A DNA stretch of 64,000 nucleotides from Bdellovibrio sp. GT3 (lineage in GTDB: Bacteria > Bdellovibrionota > Bdellovibrionia > Bdellovibrionales > Bdellovibrionaceae), in assembly GCF_037996765.1 (NCBI RefSeq), contig NZ_JBBNAD010000004.1, forward strand, positions 62,001 to 126,000. The letters are read 5' to 3'. This document shows positions 18,790-28,120 of this stretch, piece after piece. A program made the translations under genes and the position numbers. Position 1 is the first letter of the stretch. Every line of letters begins with the position of its first letter. A model generated the notes under the pieces. It saw only the letters and a list, made by a program, of their open reading frames with translations. It did not search any database and had not been told where the DNA came from.

Positions 18790-20132
18790 TGGACACTATT
18801 AAAGACAACTTCGAAAAGATCGTAACACAAGCCAAACAAGACGGCGTCAAAGTGGAGATGTTGATTTCAGGCGGGGAAAGCCTGGAATTGGGATTTCAAA
18901 AGAATACGCTGAAGGATTTTGAGTCGACCCAAACTCAAATGGCCGGACTTCGTGTGGTCAAAGGTGCAAGCCAGGGTTACGCTTACACCGAGAACCTGTC
19001 CTTGGAAGCACTGCTGCGTACTTATGCGGAAGCTTTGAATAATGCCAAGACCGTACAAAGCACGGAGAGTTTCGAAATTCCGATGATGAAGCCACAGACT
19101 TTTAAAGCTTTGAATCTTTTTAATCCCGAAGAAATCGACATGGAAAAAAAGATGGAAGTCGCAAGGGATCTGGAAGCCAAGTGTCTGGCGTTGGACGCGC
19201 GCGTTCAAACGGTACCTTATTCCGGGTTTTCACAAGGGTCCTCTTTTTCGCGCATTTTGAATTCAGAAGGCATCGATCAGGAGTTCAAACAGAACTATTA
19301 TACTGGCAGTGCTGCACCTTTGGTTAAAGAGGGTGAGATTTCAAAAATGGGTGGCGAAGGATTTTTCGTCCGTTCTTTTTCAGAGATCAATATCGATGAA
19401 GTGGCTCGCGAAGGCGTTAACAACGCCGTTAAATATCTGGGGGCCACTAAGCTGAAAACGGGGAACTATCCCGTAGTTTTGGATCGCAAAGTTTTCCCGA
19501 CAGTGCTGGCAATGCTTTTGTCCTATCTTTCGGCCAAGGAAGTTCACGAGAACAAATCTTTGCTAAAAGGAAAGATCGGCCAGAAAGTTGCGAGTGATAA
19601 ATTCACCTTGCTTGACGATCCTTTTGAGCTTCACGGTTCAGCAGTCCGACCTTTCGATGCTGAAGGTGCGCCGTCGCAAAAGACGGTCCTGTTCGAAAAT
19701 GGAGTTCTAAAAAACTTCTTAACGAATCTGGAATATGCAAAGCGTATGAATTTGCCGCACACGGCTCACGCAGCCCGTGGGCCCAGCTCGCCTATGGGAA
19801 TTGGTCCCACGAATCTGGTGGTGGCAAAGGGTGGTAAATCCCAAGCGCAGTTGTTGGGGCAATTCCCGGGTCAAACAGTTCACATCACCAAGTTCACAGG
19901 CGGTTTGCACGCGGGCTTTAAGGATTCCACCGGGGATCTTTCAATGCCGGCTGAAGGTTTCTTGTATGAGAATGGCAGATGCCTGGGGCCAGTGGATCAG
20001 TTTGTGGTCTCTGGCAATGTCCTGGATGTTTTACGTGATATCATCGAAGTCGGAGATACCTACAGCAAGCCAGGTCGCAGCCTGATCGCGCCAGATGTCC
20101 TGATCAAGTCCATGAGCTTTGCCGGCGGTTGA
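18789..20132 (+). CDS. tldE: TldE/PmbA, partner of TldD
   Basis: A 447-residue PmbA/TldE protein that lacks the HExxxH motif, as expected for the non-catalytic subunit of the heterodimer. It has the family blocks SGGESLELGFQKNTLKDFES near the start and GGLHAGFKDSTGDLSMPAEGFLYENG near the end. I start at 18789, where the ATG overlaps the TldD stop in TAATG; a longer in-frame opening from 18699 would run inside tldD. The adjacency and coupling fix the function. Confidence 0.95.
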   Translation: MDTIKDNFEKIVTQAKQDGVKVEMLISGGESLELGFQKNTLKDFESTQTQMAGLRVVKGASQGYAYTENLSLEALLRTYAEALNNAKTVQSTESFEIPMMKPQTFKALNLFNPEEIDMEKKMEVARDLEAKCLALDARVQTVPYSGFSQGSSFSRILNSEGIDQEFKQNYYTGSAAPLVKEGEISKMGGEGFFVRSFSEINIDEVAREGVNNAVKYLGATKLKTGNYPVVLDRKVFPTVLAMLLSYLSAKEVHENKSLLKGKIGQKVASDKFTLLDDPFELHGSAVRPFDAEGAPSQKTVLFENGVLKNFLTNLEYAKRMNLPHTAHAARGPSSPMGIGPTNLVVAKGGKSQAQLLGQFPGQTVHITKFTGGLHAGFKDSTGDLSMPAEGFLYENGRCLGPVDQFVVSGNVLDVLRDIIEVGDTYSKPGRSLIAPDVLIKSMSFAGG

Positions 20133-20147
20133 TGCCGGCACTCAATC

Positions 20148-20507
20148 TTAAGAAGCAAAGCGTTCTATGATTCGAACCAAGAGACCCTTCTTGGCCCAGA
20201 ATTCAGGTTCGCTTTGTATTCTTTGAAAGTTCTGATCCACATACCGTAGCTGATCTGCCAGCAGATTCATGCACTCCTGCACGGAAGTGTAACTGTCGGC
20301 AGAAATGAAGTTGCGATAATTTGTGCCTTCAATCCATAGATCCCCAGTGGTCTGCAGGCTGATTTTGATTTCTCCAAATGAGAAAATGCGCTGGGGTTTC
20401 TTGGCGCTGACCTCGCCGGCATAATGAAGATTATCAAAGTGCCAGATCAGTTTTGCCTGTTCATCCAGTTTGTTGGCGATGTATTGACGTACCTGTGCTC
20501 CAACCAT
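20148..20507 (-). CDS. Hypothetical protein, 119 residues
   Basis: A small soluble protein beginning MVGAQVRQYIANKLDEQAKL, with a CAGGAG ribosome-binding site 6 bases upstream of the ATG at 20507. It has a predicted beta region (IKISLQTTGDLWIEGT) and a helical C-terminus (CMNLLADQLRYVDQNFQRIQ). I recognise no family. It ends 15 bases from the convergent tldE stop, and its promoter would lie in the short gap before the HAD gene upstream at 20636. Confidence 0.6.
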   Translation of the reverse strand: MVGAQVRQYIANKLDEQAKLIWHFDNLHYAGEVSAKKPQRIFSFGEIKISLQTTGDLWIEGTNYRNFISADSYTSVQECMNLLADQLRYVDQNFQRIQSEPEFWAKKGLLVRIIERFAS

Positions 20508-20635
20508 AAGACGCTCCTGTTTTTCACAGGTCTTTTATCGGGATAAGAATGGAGTCACTTTAGCCGTTGGCCGGGAACGCGATCTCTATTCAGATAAATT
20601 TTGTGCACAGGAGTGCAAACAATTAGGCACCGGAA

Positions 20636-21412
20636 CTATTTGTATTTCAGAATGGCACTGGCGATCTCGGTAAATCCCATTCCGCCACGTTTTTTAGCCA
20701 CAAATGTGGGTTGATGTTTAATTTGATCAACAAAGTTTTGGATGTTTGCCACCGCAAAGCTGTTTGGAAAATACTGAAACATCGGCTCGTCATTCGGGGA
20801 GTCACCACTAAAGCCGCACACTTTTTTGGCGGCTTCGGCGTCGATACCAAACTCAGTTGCCAAAAATTTAAGCGACATCGAGAGTTTGTCGTAAGAACCA
20901 AACCAACCATTCACGTGAATGGAGCTGACTTTGGCTTGCGCTCCATGGGACTTGAAAATATCCACGATATTCTGAACTTCTGATTTTGGCAGGGCCGGGA
21001 CGTCTTCGCAAAAATCAATTGCCAGATCCATCAAGCGGCAAAACTGATCACTCGCCAGATCACAGCCCGGAACCTTTTGTAGAATTTCTTTTTCCAGTTG
21101 GTTTAGTTTCGCGCGGTTGTTTTTCTGAGTTTGCTCATCAAAGAAAAAATGGCGGTGCATTTTTTTGTCGTGATAGCGGAAGTAGAAGCCACCGTTCTCG
21201 CCAACAATCCCACTGACAGGCCACACACGTGCGATCATCTCGCACCATCCCGCCGGACGACCGGTGACGGGGATTACTTTGATTCCCGCATTGTGCAATT
21301 CCCACATGGCGGCATAGGCCTCTGCTCCCAAAAGTCCTTCATCTGTCAGTGTGTCATCGATGTCGGTAAGTAAGAACTGAAGCGAATTTGTGAATGTGGA
21401 AATTGGTTTCAT
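20636..21412 (-). CDS. HAD-superfamily (class IIB) sugar-phosphatase-like protein
   Basis: A 258-residue haloacid-dehalogenase phosphatase. Motif I is LLTDIDDTLTDEG (nucleophile Asp in DIDDT), motif II is VIPVTGRPAGWC, and motif IV is GFSGDSPNDEPMF. A large cap lies between motifs II and IV, as in the IIB group that holds sugar and mannosyl-3-phosphoglycerate phosphatases. The substrate cannot be read from sequence. I start at the ATG at 21412; a longer frame begins at a TTG at 21448. It is divergent from topA. Confidence 0.85.
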   Translation of the reverse strand: MKPISTFTNSLQFLLTDIDDTLTDEGLLGAEAYAAMWELHNAGIKVIPVTGRPAGWCEMIARVWPVSGIVGENGGFYFRYHDKKMHRHFFFDEQTQKNNRAKLNQLEKEILQKVPGCDLASDQFCRLMDLAIDFCEDVPALPKSEVQNIVDIFKSHGAQAKVSSIHVNGWFGSYDKLSMSLKFLATEFGIDAEAAKKVCGFSGDSPNDEPMFQYFPNSFAVANIQNFVDQIKHQPTFVAKKRGGMGFTEIASAILKYK

Positions 21413-21535
21413 CCTCACAAGGTATCCGCTTTTGGTACTGGTTGTCAAAATTCAGACTTGCAAAGTCAGGATTCAGCCTTCATGTTTTGTCTATATATTA
21501 TATCCCGGTTACAAGCCGGATGAAGGGCTGGGTAC

Positions 21536-24268
21536 ATGGCCAAAAAAACCGAAGCGGCATCTGATGGCATCAAGTTGGTCATCGTGGAGTCCCCGACAAA
21601 AGCAAAAACCATTCGCAAGTTCCTGGGCAGGGACTATGTGGTGGAGTCTTGTATGGGTCATATCCGCGATTTGCCGCAATCCGCAAAAGACATCCCTGAA
21701 AAAGTAAAAAAAGAAAAATGGGCGCAGCTGGGCGTGAACGTCGATAAAAACTTCGAGCCTTTGTACTGTGTTCCTAAAGACAAACTCAAAGTCGTAAAGA
21801 ACCTGAAAGACAAACTTGACGAAGCCTCAGAGCTTTACCTCGCGACGGACGAAGACCGCGAAGGGGAGTCTATCAGCTGGCATTTGCTTGAAGTTCTAAA
21901 ACCTAAAGTTCCAACCAAGCGAATGGTGTTCCATGAGATCACCAAGGATGCGATCCAAAAGGCGCTTAAAGACACGCGTGAGATCGACTTCAACCTGGTA
22001 CGTGCACAGGAAGCACGTCGCGTATTGGACCGTTTGGTGGGTTATACGATCTCTCCACTTCTTTGGAAGAAAGTGGCCTACGGTTTATCAGCGGGTCGCG
22101 TGCAATCCGTGGCCGTGCGTTTGATCGTTGAACGTGAGCTTGAGCGCATTCGCTTTAAAAAGTCCTCTTACTGGGGTGTTTTGGCGGAACTATCCAAAGA
22201 CGGAATCAACTTTGAATCCCGCTTGCAGCAATACAACAGCCAGCGTGTGGCAACCGGTAAGGACTTTGATGGTCTTACAGGTCAGTTGACCGCTGGAAAA
22301 GACGTTTTGGTTCTGGGTGAAAAGGAAGCTTCAAAACTTTCCTCTGATCTGAAAAACGGCGGCTGGATTGTTTCTGATGTCGAGGAAAAACCAACATTCA
22401 GAAAACCGGCGGCTCCTTTTATTACTTCAAGCTTGCAACAGGAAGCCAATCGTAAGTTGGGCTTGTCGGCGCGTGAGACCATGCAGGTCGCACAAAAACT
22501 GTACGAACAAGGTTTTATCACCTATATGCGTACGGACTCTACGTTCTTGTCTAACGAGGCTATCAACGCTTCTCGTGACTGCATTACGACGAAGTACGGT
22601 AAAGAGTATCTGACTCCGCAACCGCGCACGTATGCTGCTAAAAAAGTAAAGGGCGCCCAAGAGGCCCATGAAGCGATTCGTCCCGCGGGGACTCAGTTCC
22701 AGGATCCCGATGAGACGGGTCTAACGGGTCATCAATTTAAACTTTACGATTTGATCTGGAAACGTACGATTGCATCGCAAATGGTGGATGCTCGTCAAAA
22801 GCAAGTCAGTGCAAAAATCACGGTGGGTGATGCGATCTTCGGCGCCTCTGGTATGACGATCGAGTTCCCGGGGTTCTTGCGTGCTTACGTGGAAGGGTCG
22901 GATGATCCTGAAGCTGATTTGGCCGAGCGCGAAGTGCGCTTGCCGGCACTAAAAGCCAAAGACTCTGTAAAGTGTATGAAATTGGATCCGACATCCCATG
23001 AAACCAAACCTCCAGCACGTTATACCGAGGCAAGCCTTGTACAAACGATGGAGAAAGAGGGGATCGGTCGTCCGTCCACTTACGCATCTGTTATCGGTAC
23101 AATCATCGACCGTGGTTACGTTCGTAAGGGCGGCACAGCTTTGATCCCGACCTTCACTGCGATGATCGTTTCAAAACTTTTAAGCAGCTATCTGACTCAG
23201 TATGTGGACTTGGGCTTTACCTCTGAAATGGAGCAAAGCCTGGATCATATCGCCGATGGCGACCTTGACTGGGAAAGCTATCTGGCTTCCATCTACAAAG
23301 GCCCTAAAGGTCTGCGCGCGATGGTTGATAATCAGGAAGCGAAAATTGATCCGGATGAAGCGCGTACGATGTCGTTGGAAGGCATGGATAAATATAAATT
23401 CCACGTCGGCCGTTATGGCGCTTACCTGACAACGAAACGTGATGGCGAAGACGTGAGTGCTTCCGTACCGGACAACGAATCTCCAGCGGACATCACTCCG
23501 GAGATCGCAGAGAAATTGATTGATCAAAAAATCAATGGTGCGGATGCCTTGGGTAAAGACCCTAAAACCGACGAGCCTATTTACGTGCTAAGTGGTCGCT
23601 ATGGACCTTATGTTCAATTGGGAGATGTGTCGCCTGAAAATGACAAACCAAAACGTGCGTCGCTTCCGCCGAACATGCAACCAGAACAGGTTGATTTGCA
23701 GACGGCGTTGGATCTGTTGTCATTGCCAAGAAGCTTGGGTGATCACCCGGGCACAGGTAAAGACATCAAGGCGGGCTTGGGTCGTTTTGGTCCATTCATC
23801 GTTCATGACGGGGACTATCGTTCGATTCCAAAAGGCGAAAGCGTGTTGAACATCACGTTTGAACGCGCGATGGAAATGTTGAGCCAACCTAAAAAAGGCC
23901 GCGGTAAAGCCGCAGCTCTTCGTGATTTGGGTGCGCATCCTGAAACGGGTGAAGTGATTCAGGTTTTCAACGGTCCATACGGTCCGTATTTCAAGAGTGG
24001 TAAGGTCAACGCTTCGTTGCCAGAGGGAGCGACTGTCGAGTCGGTCACACTGGAGCAAGCCGTAGCAGCCATCAACGAAAAGGGGCCTGCGAAGGGCTCT
24101 AAAGGAAAAGGCAAAGCGAAAGCTGCCGCAAAACCTAAAGCTGCGAAAGCCGCCAAAGGTGAAGCAAAAGCCGCCGCTCCGAAAAAGAACCTGAAGAGTG
24201 CGGAGTCAGCGAAAGAAAAAGCCCAGGCATTGGGTGTTAAGAAAGTCGTGACCCGTAAAAAGAAGTAG
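21536..24268 (+). CDS. topA: DNA topoisomerase I
   Basis: A 910-residue type IA topoisomerase that relaxes negative supercoils. The N-terminal Toprim domain (about 12-130) begins LVIVESPTKAKTIRKFLG and has the acidic DEDREGE. The catalytic Tyr330 is in GFITYMRTDSTFLS. After the core, the C-terminus has three Topo_C-type repeats (GRYGPYVQLG, GRFGPFIVHDG, NGPYGPYFKSG) and no CxxC zinc fingers, unlike the E. coli enzyme. The last 45 or so residues form an Ala/Lys-rich tail (KGKAKAAAKPKAAKAAKGEA) like those on other proteins in this window. A terminator follows at 24313. Confidence 0.97.
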   Translation: MAKKTEAASDGIKLVIVESPTKAKTIRKFLGRDYVVESCMGHIRDLPQSAKDIPEKVKKEKWAQLGVNVDKNFEPLYCVPKDKLKVVKNLKDKLDEASELYLATDEDREGESISWHLLEVLKPKVPTKRMVFHEITKDAIQKALKDTREIDFNLVRAQEARRVLDRLVGYTISPLLWKKVAYGLSAGRVQSVAVRLIVERELERIRFKKSSYWGVLAELSKDGINFESRLQQYNSQRVATGKDFDGLTGQLTAGKDVLVLGEKEASKLSSDLKNGGWIVSDVEEKPTFRKPAAPFITSSLQQEANRKLGLSARETMQVAQKLYEQGFITYMRTDSTFLSNEAINASRDCITTKYGKEYLTPQPRTYAAKKVKGAQEAHEAIRPAGTQFQDPDETGLTGHQFKLYDLIWKRTIASQMVDARQKQVSAKITVGDAIFGASGMTIEFPGFLRAYVEGSDDPEADLAEREVRLPALKAKDSVKCMKLDPTSHETKPPARYTEASLVQTMEKEGIGRPSTYASVIGTIIDRGYVRKGGTALIPTFTAMIVSKLLSSYLTQYVDLGFTSEMEQSLDHIADGDLDWESYLASIYKGPKGLRAMVDNQEAKIDPDEARTMSLEGMDKYKFHVGRYGAYLTTKRDGEDVSASVPDNESPADITPEIAEKLIDQKINGADALGKDPKTDEPIYVLSGRYGPYVQLGDVSPENDKPKRASLPPNMQPEQVDLQTALDLLSLPRSLGDHPGTGKDIKAGLGRFGPFIVHDGDYRSIPKGESVLNITFERAMEMLSQPKKGRGKAAALRDLGAHPETGEVIQVFNGPYGPYFKSGKVNASLPEGATVESVTLEQAVAAINEKGPAKGSKGKGKAKAAAKPKAAKAAKGEAKAAAPKKNLKSAESAKEKAQALGVKKVVTRKKK

Positions 24269-24273
24269 AAGGT

Positions 24274-24294
24274 AAAAGGTACGCCGTACTTTTT
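24274..24294. repeat. Short palindrome of the GGTACG/CGTACC family
   Basis: AAAAGGTAC GCC GTACTTTTT directly after the topA stop: a 9-base arm pair with one G:T wobble. Related palindromes lie at 45019, 45108 and 56645. It may help end topA transcription. Confidence 0.55.
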
Positions 24295-24312
24295 TAAATA
24301 TTCAAAATCAAA

Positions 24313-24347
24313 AACCCACATCTTGAACGAGGTGTGGGTTTTTTTAT
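24313..24347 (+). terminator. Intrinsic terminator after topA
   Basis: Stem AACCCACATCT / GAGGTGTGGGTT-type, about 11 pairs including one wobble, followed by seven or more T residues. Confidence 0.85.
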
Positions 24348-24434
24348 TCCGCATTGAGGTCAAAGTTGACAGTTTGGCTGGTGCTGGGCTTTACACTTAA
24401 ACAGGTCGTGGTACCATGAATTTCACGAGGGAAT

Positions 24435-24866
24435 ATGAAGACCTTATTTCATTCAATGCTGATTTTAACGTCTCTGGGGGTATCGGTCATGGCCGGGGCC
24501 CAATCCCAATCCCAGTCCAAAGCTCAAAAAGAATGTGTGACGACGGTTCGGGTGCGATCCATGTCCATCTCGTCATCCGAGGCTGAAAAGCTTTGCACCG
24601 GGGATTATCAGGAAGTGGTGAACTGTGCTGTGACGGCCAAGCAGACATCCATGGGTTCCATGGATGATGCCTTGAAAAAGTGCCGGGGCGAGATGGGTCT
24701 AAAGGCAAAAGAACAGCCGGAGGCTAAAGCCGTGACCGATACCCCTAAGGCGGGACAAGGGCCGGTGCAGGTTCCGGTGGAGTCCATGGCTCCGGACGTG
24801 GAGAAAGCTCAGGATTCGACCACTGAAGGCTCCAAGAAATCCACTGAAGGGTTTGAAGAGCTCTAG
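24435..24866 (+). CDS. Small secreted protein with a disordered acidic tail
   Basis: A 143-residue protein with a signal peptide (MLILTSLGVSVMAGAQ, cleavage near 23). The mature N-terminal half has four cysteines (KECVTTVRV, KLCTGDY, NCAVTAK, KKCRGEM), probably two disulfides in a helical domain. The C-terminal half is rich in Glu, Lys, Pro, Ser and Thr and looks disordered. No family recognised. GAGGG lies upstream of the ATG. The next 150 bases hold a nested hairpin. Confidence 0.65.
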   Translation: MKTLFHSMLILTSLGVSVMAGAQSQSQSKAQKECVTTVRVRSMSISSSEAEKLCTGDYQEVVNCAVTAKQTSMGSMDDALKKCRGEMGLKAKEQPEAKAVTDTPKAGQGPVQVPVESMAPDVEKAQDSTTEGSKKSTEGFEEL

Positions 24867-24884
24867 ACAAAGCCCCCTAACCAA

Positions 24885-24932
24885 ATGCTGACTGGACAGG
24901 AGGGGAGAGCCTGTCTAACTAGTAGTCAGCAT
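24885..24932. other. Nested intergenic inverted repeats
   Basis: A 48-base element. The outer arms ATGCTGACT (24885-24893) and AGTCAGCAT (24924-24932) are perfectly complementary over 9 bases. Within them GACAGG (24895-24900) and CCTGTC (24910-24915) form a second stem closing the purine loop AGGGGAGAG. There is no T tract, so it is not a simple terminator. It lies 18 bases after one gene and 87 before the next, and could be a structured RNA or a binding site. Confidence 0.5.
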
Positions 24933-25018
24933 CATTGAAAAAAAGAAATTAGTGCAGGGCTCTTTCGTGCCGGTCGAATTTTTGTTAGATTCTAAATCCC
25001 GTACGAGGATAGTGTTCC

Positions 25019-25921
25019 ATGAGTGAAGATCAAAAAACCAAAGGCCAGCTCGATTTAGGAATAAATCGCACTCCAGAGAAAGATAGAAACTTTCATCTGG
25101 GCGGCCGTAGTTTTTATTTCTTCGACTTCGATGACAACATCGCCTTTTTGACGACTCCCTTAATTCTATTTCACAAAGAAAACCGTGCAGAGCAGATGAT
25201 CTCCAGTGGGGACTTTGCCCAGTTCAATTCCACAATCGGAAAAAGTGGTGTCTACGCGGATTTTGAAATCGATTTTTGTGACGTGACAGGTACCTTCAGA
25301 AATTTCCGCGATCACTCTATCAGCGATGTGGAAAAAATTGCGGGTAAGCGGCAGGTCTTCGTTCAGGATGTGGCGGAAGCATTGGGCTTTCCGGATTTTC
25401 AGTGGAAGGGGCCTTCTTGGGAATGCTTCTATCACGCGACTTTCAATCAACGTCCTTTGTCTGTTATCACAGCGCGCGGTCATCATCCTGATACTTTAAA
25501 AGACGGCATCAAAGTTTTCGTTCAAAACAAGGTTTTACCTTTAGAGCCAAACTACCTAAGCCTGTATCCGGTCAGCCACAAGCCAACGCGCTTATTGTTG
25601 GGTGACACTGAATATTCAGAAGGTACGGCAGAGTTAAAACAACGCGCGATCCGTGCGAGTGTTGAAAAAGCCATTGAGACTTATGGATATAATGCGCATC
25701 ACCGTTTTGGTATGTCTGATGATGATCCAAAGAACATCGAGTTGATCGTTCAAGAAATGACTCGACTAAAGGCTAGGTTCCCGGAGATGTCTTTCTTTAT
25801 GATCGAAACCCAACACGGTAGCTTCATTAAACATGAAGTAAAAGTGGGCGGACTTCAGGGACAAAAAGTTGAAGACCTCTCTCAACTGTCCTTTTTTGAA
25901 GACGACCGACGTAAGTCTTAA
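25019..25921 (+). CDS. HAD-like phosphatase-type protein of unknown substrate
   Basis: A 300-residue soluble protein. It shows the order of HAD motifs: YFFDFDDNIAFL near residue 33 (DxD motif I), LSVITARGHHPDTL near 155 (motif II with Thr), and FGMSDDDPKNIELI near 235 (acidic motif IV). The long segment between motifs I and II would be a cap. I recognise no closer subfamily, and the substrate could be a small phosphate ester or a protein. The ATG at 25019 has only a weak, distant AGGA. It stands alone between the small secreted protein and the tail-specific protease gene on the same strand. Confidence 0.7.
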   Translation: MSEDQKTKGQLDLGINRTPEKDRNFHLGGRSFYFFDFDDNIAFLTTPLILFHKENRAEQMISSGDFAQFNSTIGKSGVYADFEIDFCDVTGTFRNFRDHSISDVEKIAGKRQVFVQDVAEALGFPDFQWKGPSWECFYHATFNQRPLSVITARGHHPDTLKDGIKVFVQNKVLPLEPNYLSLYPVSHKPTRLLLGDTEYSEGTAELKQRAIRASVEKAIETYGYNAHHRFGMSDDDPKNIELIVQEMTRLKARFPEMSFFMIETQHGSFIKHEVKVGGLQGQKVEDLSQLSFFEDDRRKS

Positions 25922-25985
25922 ATAATCTGACAGTCCTAAATTGCTCCCTCCAATAACAAATAGAATGCTCTGGGAAAAATTCCTG

Positions 25986-26003
25986 CTAATCTTAAGTGAT
26001 TAG
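25986..26003. promoter_or_regulatory. Inverted repeat upstream of the tail-specific protease gene
   Basis: CTAATC-N6-GATTAG, about 35 bases before the protease ATG. Six-base perfect arms of AT-rich sequence could be an operator; chance occurrence is also possible. Confidence 0.25.
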
Positions 26004-26037
26004 AACGCTCTCGCCGGGGAGTTAAGGAAGGACCATC

Positions 26038-28059
26038 ATGAGTTCAATCTCTAAGGGAATTAAGGGTTTAATTGTTGCGGGTTCACTCGCAGTTTCATCT
26101 GTTGCTGCCGCACAATTAAAAGACGGCTTGGAATGCCGCTACATTTCAGTTATCGAACAGGGTTTCCTGGCAAATCACGTGAAGTATTCAGATCGCAATG
26201 CAGAGCTTGCGAATCGTGTTACTGAACAATATCTAAAAAGACTGGATCCATCAAAAATCTATCTCACTCAGGCAGATGTGGATGCCATCAAAAAAGACAT
26301 GTCCAATGTTTTTGAAAAAACCAAAAACAGAGACTGTACGTTCCTGGATAAGGCGCAAAAAATGGTTCTGGAAAGAGTTCAGGATCGCGCGAACTTCGCA
26401 AAAAAATACCTGGGCAAGGATTTCAAGTTTGAATCAAACACAGAGTTTGCATTTGATCCGGATAAAAAGCCTTGGCCAAAGAATGGCGATGAAGCCAATG
26501 AATACTTGAAGAAATACATCCAGTTCCAGATCGGTAACTATCTTGCAACTGATATGAAGATTGATGAAGCCAAGAAGAACGTAGAGAAAAACTATGAGCG
26601 CGCAGTAAAACGTACTCAAGAGACAACTCAGGACGATCTTCTTTCCGGTTATTTGGATTCTTTCGCAAGAGCGTTGGATCCACACTCCAGCTTCTTCTCT
26701 CGTGATGTGCTTGAGGATTTTGAAATTCAAATGCGTTTGTCTTTGGAAGGTATCGGGGCGACTCTTTCCTCTCAAGACGGTTTCACTGTGGTTGAGGCAT
26801 TGGTTCCAGGTGGAGCTGCTGCGAAGTCTGGTTTGATCGAACCTCAGGATAAAATCATCGCGGTCGGCCAGGATAAAGGCGCGATGGAAAACGTGATTGA
26901 TCAGGATTTGAAAGACGTAGTTAAGAAAATCCGCGGTAAAAAAGGAACTAAAGTTCGTTTGACGATCCTGCGTAAAGCGGGTGAAGGCAAAAAACGTTTC
27001 GATGTCACTTTGACTCGTGAAAAAGTGAATCTTGAAGACGAGGCGGCTTCCATCACGTATGTTGATAAAGAAGTCGGCGGCCAAAAGAAGAAAATCGGTA
27101 TCCTGAACTTCCCAAGCTTCTATGCTGACTCTCGTCGTGGTGGCAGATCTTCTGCAACTGACATGAAAGTTTTGATCAAAGAAGCAGTGGCTAAGAAAGT
27201 GGATGGCCTGGTGTTGGATCTTTCCAACAACGGTGGTGGTTCTCTTGAAGACGCTGTTAAAATCGCAGGTTTGTTCTTCCAAACAGGTAACGTGGTAAAA
27301 CAATCCTCTAAAAACGAAGGTCGTGCTGAAGCCGCTCTTCGTGACACAGACGCAGCAGTTGATTGGAATGGACCACTGGTTGTTTTGACCAGCCGTATTT
27401 CTGCATCTGCTTCCGAGATCGTATCCGGAACTTTGCAGGATTATAAACGTGCCGTGGTAGTTGGTGGAGATCACACTTACGGTAAAGGTTCTGTTCAATC
27501 TGTATTGCCGATTCCAAATGACCTGGGTGCGATCAAAGTAACTGTGGGCATGTTCTTCGTGCCATCAGGTAAATCCACTCAACACAGAGGTGTGGATGCC
27601 GACATCGTATTGCCGGGTCCATTCAGCACTGATGACATTGGCGAGAAATATATGGACTACTCATTGCCGCCAAAAACGATTGAGGCCTTCATTTCTCCGG
27701 ATGCATTCGTAAAAGAAGGTTCCGGGGCTTGGAAAGAAATCAAACCGGAATGGTTGAAGCAAATGTCCGAAAGATCAGCGGACCGTGTGGCTAAATCTGA
27801 TGATTTCAAAAAAATCGTGGATGAGCTGAACAAAGCCAAAGCGCGCGGTAAAGTGATCCGTGTCAGCGAAGTGCTAAAAGATAAAAACGAAAAAGAGAAA
27901 AAAGAGAAAGCCAAAAAAGTAGCAAGCAAAGCGAAGAAGACTGAAGAGTACCTGAAACGCCCGGATATCCAAGAGGCGACGAATGTACTTCTTGATCTGA
28001 TTCAGCTTGAAGACGGCAAAGCCCTTCCGGCAATGCCTAAGCAAGCGAACGCTAAATAG
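26038..28059 (+). CDS. prc: Periplasmic tail-specific (carboxy-terminal processing) protease
   Basis: A 673-residue S41-family protease of the long Prc/Tsp type. A signal peptide (IVAGSLAVSSVAAAQ) sends it to the periplasm. The N-terminal helical domain (about 30-230) precedes a PDZ domain (about 240-330, LEGIGATLSSQDGFTVVEALVPGG). The protease domain has SRISASASEIVSG, with the catalytic Ser near 457, and Lys483 in TYGKGSVQ. The C-terminal domain is Lys-rich (KEKKEKAKKVASKAKK), as in Prc. Prc trims lipoprotein and cell-wall enzyme partners such as Spr. In a predator it may help remodel its own or prey peptidoglycan (inference). GGAAGG lies upstream of the ATG. Confidence 0.95.
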   Translation: MSSISKGIKGLIVAGSLAVSSVAAAQLKDGLECRYISVIEQGFLANHVKYSDRNAELANRVTEQYLKRLDPSKIYLTQADVDAIKKDMSNVFEKTKNRDCTFLDKAQKMVLERVQDRANFAKKYLGKDFKFESNTEFAFDPDKKPWPKNGDEANEYLKKYIQFQIGNYLATDMKIDEAKKNVEKNYERAVKRTQETTQDDLLSGYLDSFARALDPHSSFFSRDVLEDFEIQMRLSLEGIGATLSSQDGFTVVEALVPGGAAAKSGLIEPQDKIIAVGQDKGAMENVIDQDLKDVVKKIRGKKGTKVRLTILRKAGEGKKRFDVTLTREKVNLEDEAASITYVDKEVGGQKKKIGILNFPSFYADSRRGGRSSATDMKVLIKEAVAKKVDGLVLDLSNNGGGSLEDAVKIAGLFFQTGNVVKQSSKNEGRAEAALRDTDAAVDWNGPLVVLTSRISASASEIVSGTLQDYKRAVVVGGDHTYGKGSVQSVLPIPNDLGAIKVTVGMFFVPSGKSTQHRGVDADIVLPGPFSTDDIGEKYMDYSLPPKTIEAFISPDAFVKEGSGAWKEIKPEWLKQMSERSADRVAKSDDFKKIVDELNKAKARGKVIRVSEVLKDKNEKEKKEKAKKVASKAKKTEEYLKRPDIQEATNVLLDLIQLEDGKALPAMPKQANAK

Positions 28060-28093
28060 TTTGCCGCTAGATTTGACATGTTAGTTGTTGTTG

Positions 28094-28120
28094 AAAGCCC
28101 GGGAAACCGGGCTTTTTTTT
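28094..28120. terminator. Bidirectional intrinsic terminator
   Basis: Stem AAAGCCCGG / CCGGGCTTT capped by a GAAA tetraloop, followed by T residues. It separates the protease gene from the convergent Gly-run secreted protein gene. Confidence 0.88.

Noticed and set aside
20121-20139. GCCGGC-N7-GCCGGC at the end of tldE as a terminator
   Set aside because: The arms are short, overlap the stop codon and are not followed by a T tract.
26434-27498. A 354-codon open frame antisense to the tail-specific protease
   Set aside because: It lies wholly within a well-supported protease gene. Its composition is that of a shadow frame, and it shows no signal or family motif.
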